Below, piece after piece: positions 6,912-9,784 of a stretch of DNA of 9,784 nt (position 1 is its first letter; each line of letters starts with the position of its first letter). The notes below the pieces were generated by a model, which made no database searches, had not been told where the DNA came from, and saw only the letters and a program-made list of their open reading frames with translations. The translations under genes and the position numbers were made by a program. Source of the stretch: Nitrososphaerota archaeon (GTDB lineage Archaea > Thermoproteota > Nitrososphaeria > Nitrososphaerales > Nitrosopumilaceae); the NCBI GenBank assembly GCA_028867235.1, contig JAGWGS010000037.1, forward strand, positions 1 to 9,784, given 5' to 3'.

Positions 6912-7979
6912 CTATTCTATTAACAATAACGAGTTAATGTAGTCTGCAGAGAGGTTATAGCGTTTGCCATAAGCAATTCTTTTGATGTTTTCACGCTCAT
7001 GTTCGGTGTTAATGATAAAGTAGAAGATAGTACCAATAGAGAGCGCAATATTTTTCAATTTTTTCACATATTCGGAATTTATGAATTTATCCAAAGCTAC
7101 CTCAAAGTCAATGAGACTGTTTGATTTTTTGTATTGTGCTAGTGCATTAACTAACATGAATCGATTTTCTATTCTACCTACAATTTCTGATACATCTTTT
7201 GCATTATAGACATCAAGTAGTTCATTTTTGGTCACCTTACCACCTTCGATTATGTGCTTGGCTACTAGATCTTTATCAAGATTAGATTCCTTTGCTTTGA
7301 GAATACTTAACACATTTTTCTTGTCAATCTCTGCTCGTATGTAATCTCTAATGAGTCCCTCATCTCCTTGGAAGAATTTGAGTGACTCAAACAAATTGTG
7401 ATAATAGAATGTTTGAAGTGCAGACATCATTGGTCCCAGATCTCCTGTCTTTTGGTATGTCTCAAGGTGTTGCATGAGAATTGGTCCATAATTGTATTTT
7501 ACCAGTTGATTTACTACACCATCAACTCCAGTTTGTGACAGGATTATCTTCATTTCATCGTGAGGGATATTTCCTGCAGATATTCCTGCCGGAACATTTC
7601 TACTTGAGACAAGAAATGATTCTGTCTCTGAAATTGGTCTGCCCATACTCTTCGCAGAAAGAATTAGCTCAATATTGTAAATATCCCATTTTGAAAGGTA
7701 CGCTCTGACAGCGGATTTACCATTAAACGGTGTTGCCTCTAGTGCTATTTTATTGATATATACAAGATGTCTGTTTAATGCTACTTCAAGTAGTTCTGAT
7801 TCTTTAAAAAGAGATGCAGCTTTTTCAATTTCTGGCTGATACCATGTAGATCCAAGTGTTTTTACCATCTCAGTTTCATCTTTTGCTTTCATCAAGTTTT
7901 GCATTTGTTCTTTTGATAAAAGATTAAGCGAGATTGCCTGAAGTCTTCCAAATGATGATGCATATTGTGATGTTGGCAT
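6912..7979 (-). CDS. atpC: A-type ATP synthase subunit C (rotor adaptor)
   Basis: C is the funnel-shaped adaptor, homologous to V-ATPase subunit d, that seats the D-F shaft on the c ring. The 355 residues are normal. The internal threefold architecture is visible as related helical motifs at KWDIYNIELILSAKSMG (97-113), around DKKNVLSILKAK (219-230), and at the C-terminal INTEHERENIKRIAYGK (323-339). The last is the strongest family signature (E-x-x-N-I/L-R/K-x-I-x-x-G-K). There is no signal peptide or membrane helix, which fits a soluble protein. The start ATG at 7979 overlaps the E stop as TAATG, with GGAG 8 nt upstream. Confidence 0.96.
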   Translation of the reverse strand: MPTSQYASSFGRLQAISLNLLSKEQMQNLMKAKDETEMVKTLGSTWYQPEIEKAASLFKESELLEVALNRHLVYINKIALEATPFNGKSAVRAYLSKWDIYNIELILSAKSMGRPISETESFLVSSRNVPAGISAGNIPHDEMKIILSQTGVDGVVNQLVKYNYGPILMQHLETYQKTGDLGPMMSALQTFYYHNLFESLKFFQGDEGLIRDYIRAEIDKKNVLSILKAKESNLDKDLVAKHIIEGGKVTKNELLDVYNAKDVSEIVGRIENRFMLVNALAQYKKSNSLIDFEVALDKFINSEYVKKLKNIALSIGTIFYFIINTEHERENIKRIAYGKRYNLSADYINSLLLIE

Positions 7980-8533
7980 TACATTTTCTCCGAGAGGAAG
8001 CTCTTCACTTGGTCTTCATTAGTTCTAAGTAGTTCTTCAAAGGTAAGGTCCAATTCTCTTGTTCCTTCTTTGTTTTCTGCAACAATTCCACCTAGAGTCT
8101 TAATTGACTTGTCTGTGGATACACCAAGTTCTTTGAGAATTGATTTGTCTTCTTCTCGGCAATGAACTATAATATTTTGACCAAGTTTCTTTTTTGCATT
8201 GTTAACCATAGTTTCAAGAGATTTCTTGTATTGTGGACTTTTTGTGTAAGTTTCAATCTCTTTGTAAATTACTGCAAAAGCAGACTGCATGTTAGCATTT
8301 ACTGCGTCAAATATTATCTTCTTTGCCTGTAGTTTTGAGGCTTCGATTATTCTTGCCTGTTCTCTTTCTGACTTGATTTTAGCTTCAGTTGAGAAACGTT
8401 CTTGAATCTCCTTTAATGTGTGACTCATCTCGACCTCAAGTCTAGACTTGTTCTCTTGAAGATCTTTTTCAAGAGTTGTAATCTCCTTTCGCTTTCTAGA
8501 CTCTATTTCTTGAATGAACGTTTCAATGCTCAT
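7979..8533 (-). CDS. atpE: A-type ATP synthase subunit E (peripheral stalk)
   Basis: E forms a heterodimeric coiled coil with H and attaches the stator to the top of the A3B3 head through its C-terminal globular domain. The 184 residues are close to the family size (185-200). The N-terminal half (about 5-75) is a charged coiled coil. The globular half includes NIIVHCREEDKSIL (120-133) and the conserved TLGGIVAENKEGTRELDLTF (146-165). The ATG at 8533 comes 12 nt after the c-subunit stop, the widest junction between the recognised operon genes once the small ORF is counted. The 3' end overlaps C by one base. Confidence 0.95.
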   Translation of the reverse strand: MSIETFIQEIESRKRKEITTLEKDLQENKSRLEVEMSHTLKEIQERFSTEAKIKSEREQARIIEASKLQAKKIIFDAVNANMQSAFAVIYKEIETYTKSPQYKKSLETMVNNAKKKLGQNIIVHCREEDKSILKELGVSTDKSIKTLGGIVAENKEGTRELDLTFEELLRTNEDQVKSFLSEKM

Positions 8534-8545
8534 TACCGAAAACCA

Positions 8546-8893
8546 CTATAGTATGCCCAGTAGCAATATGATTCCTAACACGAATCCAATGATCCACAGA
8601 GTTTCTGGAATCACAAAGAAGAATAGTACTTGACCAAACTTCTCTGGCTTCTCTGCAATAATACCCATACCAGCTGCACCAATACCCTGCTGTGCATTAC
8701 CAGTACCAATAAGACCACCCGCAATTGCAATTGCTGCTGCAATAGCCAAAAGTGGTTTTGTTAATCCGCTGCTAGTAGCAGAACTTTCTGCTGCAAAAGC
8801 AGGAGTTGTTGACACAAATGTAGATAGTGCAATTGTCAATCCCGCAGCGATAACTAAAAGCGATAATTTTGAACGCTTGTTAAGCACCATCAT
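8546..8893 (-). CDS. atpK: A-type ATP synthase subunit K (c subunit, rotor ring) with signal peptide
   Basis: This is the proteolipid of the ion-translocating ring. Numbered from an upstream TTG at 8896 the frame is 116 residues. The ATGs at 8893 and 8890 are more likely starts (115 or 114 residues). One hairpin is present: helix 1 at about 47-67, a polar loop with AEKPEKFGQ (81-89), and helix 2 at about 90-116. The ion-binding carboxylate is E98 in VIPETLW. Unlike the plain 70-80 residue archaeal c subunit, there is an N-terminal extension that looks like a cleavable signal peptide: a basic n-region (NKRSK), a hydrophobic core (LSLLVIAAGLTIAL) and a TPAFA|AE cleavage site after residue 35. 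Processing would leave about 81 residues. It is the first cistron of the operon, fitting the need for many copies per complex. Confidence 0.95.
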   Translation of the reverse strand: MMVLNKRSKLSLLVIAAGLTIALSTFVSTTPAFAAESSATSSGLTKPLLAIAAAIAIAGGLIGTGNAQQGIGAAGMGIIAEKPEKFGQVLFFFVIPETLWIIGFVLGIILLLGIL

Positions 8894-8913
8894 CAAAGGC
8901 TCATCTAAAGAGG

Positions 8914-8925
8914 CTATATTAATCT
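8914..8925 (-). promoter_or_regulatory. Likely TATA box of the ATP synthase operon
   Basis: On the minus strand an A/T-only stretch, TTAATATA, lies at about 8922-8915. Its centre is 25-28 nt upstream of the ATGs at 8893 and 8890. Archaeal transcription normally starts about 22-27 nt after the TATA centre, so the transcript would begin at or within a few bases of the start codon, i.e. be leaderless or nearly so. No Shine-Dalgarno is visible before these ATGs, which agrees. Position is inferred from sequence only. Confidence 0.5.
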
Positions 8926-8960
8926 AATTCTTGCAAATGTGCTTTCAATTTTTAGAAATA

Positions 8961-8990
8961 ACAACATGCGATCATCGCACACATTGTTGT
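8961..8990. repeat. Bulged inverted repeat between the rhodanese gene and the ATP synthase operon
   Basis: On the + strand, acaacatgcga (8961-8971) and tcgca plus tgttgt (8975-8979 and 8985-8990) are complementary: 11 base pairs with a 3-nt loop and a 5-nt bulge (cacat, 8980-8984). It lies 15 nt downstream of the sulfurtransferase stop and about 40 nt upstream of the operon TATA candidate. It could be a regulator site or a 3'-end RNA structure of the upstream gene. Together with the TATA candidate it accounts for most of the intergenic region; no other gene is supported there. Confidence 0.5.
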
Positions 8991-9004
8991 ATTGTAAAAG
9001 ATTT

Positions 9005-9784
9005 CTAGTTTTTTTCCAGAGTAACTGGTAATTCTAGTTTATTTCCCCATTCTCCCCACGAACCGATGTAGACCTTTACATTTTTGAAACCTAACATTTT
9101 CAGTGCTACAAAAGAATTTGCTGCGCGATATCCTCCCTGACAATATGTGATAATTTCATCATCTTTTGAGAAATTATACATTTTACCAAGATCATTGTTT
9201 GATTTCATAGTACCGTCATCATTCACATTTAATGTCCAGTCAATATTTACAGCAGTCGGAATGTGACCTCTCCTTGCCGCTCGTATTGTGATTCCATCAT
9301 ATTCATCTTTACTTCTTGCATCAAGTAGTTTTGCTGTGCCAATTTTTTTTCTTACATATTCATATCCTGCTATTATTTCCTTGTTTATCTTGCCTGAAAA
9401 TTTAGTGGGCTTGAATCCATTGGTGGCTGTTTCTATTGCAAGCCCAAGACTCTTCCACTTTTTGAATCCTCCATCTAACATGGATACATTTTTGTGAGAA
9501 AAGTACATCAATGTCCAAACTCCTCTTGCTGCACTCATACCAGATACATCATCATAGAAAACAACTGTTTTGTCGTTTGTTACACCAAGAAAAGACAAGA
9601 GATTTTGTGTTTGCTTTTCAAAGGCTTCTATTCCATCCTCTGAAGTATCAGACCAGTGATAATAAAAAAAATCAAGATTAACTGCACCTGGAATGTGTCC
9701 TTGCAGATAATCTTTGTATGACCTACAATCAACAAGAATAAGATTTGGTTGGTGGATTTTTTCCATTAGTTCAGTACATGAGAT
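9005..9784 (-). CDS. Tandem-rhodanese sulfurtransferase, 5' end outside the window
   Basis: This enzyme has two rhodanese domains, of the thiosulfate or 3-mercaptopyruvate sulfurtransferase type, and transfers sulfane sulfur to acceptors such as cyanide or thiols. Numbered from an internal ATG at 9766, domain 1 spans about 1-110 (LVDCRSYKDYLQGHIPGAVN at 11-30) and has no cysteine at the active-site position (FYDDVSGMSAARG), as usual for the inactive domain. Domain 2 (about 133-247) carries the active-site loop CQGGYRA with the catalytic C209. The frame stays open through the right window edge (residues ISCTEL before that ATG), and family members carry about 15-25 residues before DCR, so the true start lies further upstream. 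The loop matches neither bovine rhodanese (CRKGVT) nor MST (CGSGVT), so the donor is undetermined. It is co-oriented with the ATP synthase operon but separated from it by about 110 nt with a promoter, so it is probably a separate unit. Confidence 0.88.
   Translation of the reverse strand: MSCTELMEKIHQPNLILVDCRSYKDYLQGHIPGAVNLDFFYYHWSDTSEDGIEAFEKQTQNLLSFLGVTNDKTVVFYDDVSGMSAARGVWTLMYFSHKNVSMLDGGFKKWKSLGLAIETATNGFKPTKFSGKINKEIIAGYEYVRKKIGTAKLLDARSKDEYDGITIRAARRGHIPTAVNIDWTLNVNDDGTMKSNNDLGKMYNFSKDDEIITYCQGGYRAANSFVALKMLGFKNVKVYIGSWGEWGNKLELPVTLEKN

Noticed and set aside
8952..8984. Ten-codon cysteine-containing ORF upstream of the c subunit on the minus strand
   Set aside because: It lies upstream of the likely TATA box, coincides with the inverted repeat and has no supporting ribosome site, so it would not be in the operon transcript.
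1..9784. CRISPR arrays, tRNA or rRNA genes, insertion sequences, attachment sites
   Set aside because: No spaced direct repeats, cloverleaf-type sequence, transposase or terminal inverted repeats were seen; the window is almost fully occupied by housekeeping genes.

Overview
The window is a compact, AT-rich archaeal locus. Its core is a complete A-type (archaeal) ATP synthase operon on the minus strand. The proteins and the neighbours (a PyrI-type regulatory chain and a two-domain rhodanese) look most like those of marine ammonia-oxidising Thaumarchaeota/Nitrososphaerota such as Nitrosopumilus. That placement comes from recognising the protein sequences and not from a database search.

Layout on the + strand: (1) 1-275, the 3' end of pyrI, zinc-domain part, transcribed rightwards. 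(2) 279-8893, the ATP synthase operon, transcribed leftwards. Its transcription order is K(c)-E-C-F-A-B-D-(small ORF)-H-I. (3) 8894-9004, a roughly 110-nt intergenic region with a likely leaderless promoter for the operon and a bulged inverted repeat. (4) 9005-9784, a tandem-rhodanese sulfurtransferase on the minus strand, whose 5' end lies beyond the window.

Together the operon encodes the A1 head (A3B3), the central rotor shaft (D, F), the rotor-membrane adaptor (C), the peripheral stalks (E, H), the ion-translocating stator (I, or a) and the rotor ring (K, or c). Cistrons are packed with junctions of -8 to +12 nt. Two of them are TAATG stop-start overlaps, which suggests translational coupling. 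Several starts differ from the longest reading frame: B starts at 4798 and H at 2619, c starts at one of the ATGs at 8893/8890 and not at the upstream TTG, and D and I appear to use TTG.

The least expected element is a 28-41 codon ORF with one predicted membrane helix (2621-2707, or to 2746 with a TTG start). It exactly fills the only otherwise large gap in the operon, between D and H. Other points are the gene order, which is rotated relative to the usual H-I-K-E-C-F-A-B-D archaeal order, a cleavable-looking signal peptide on the c subunit, and a 3-nt convergent junction with pyrI.
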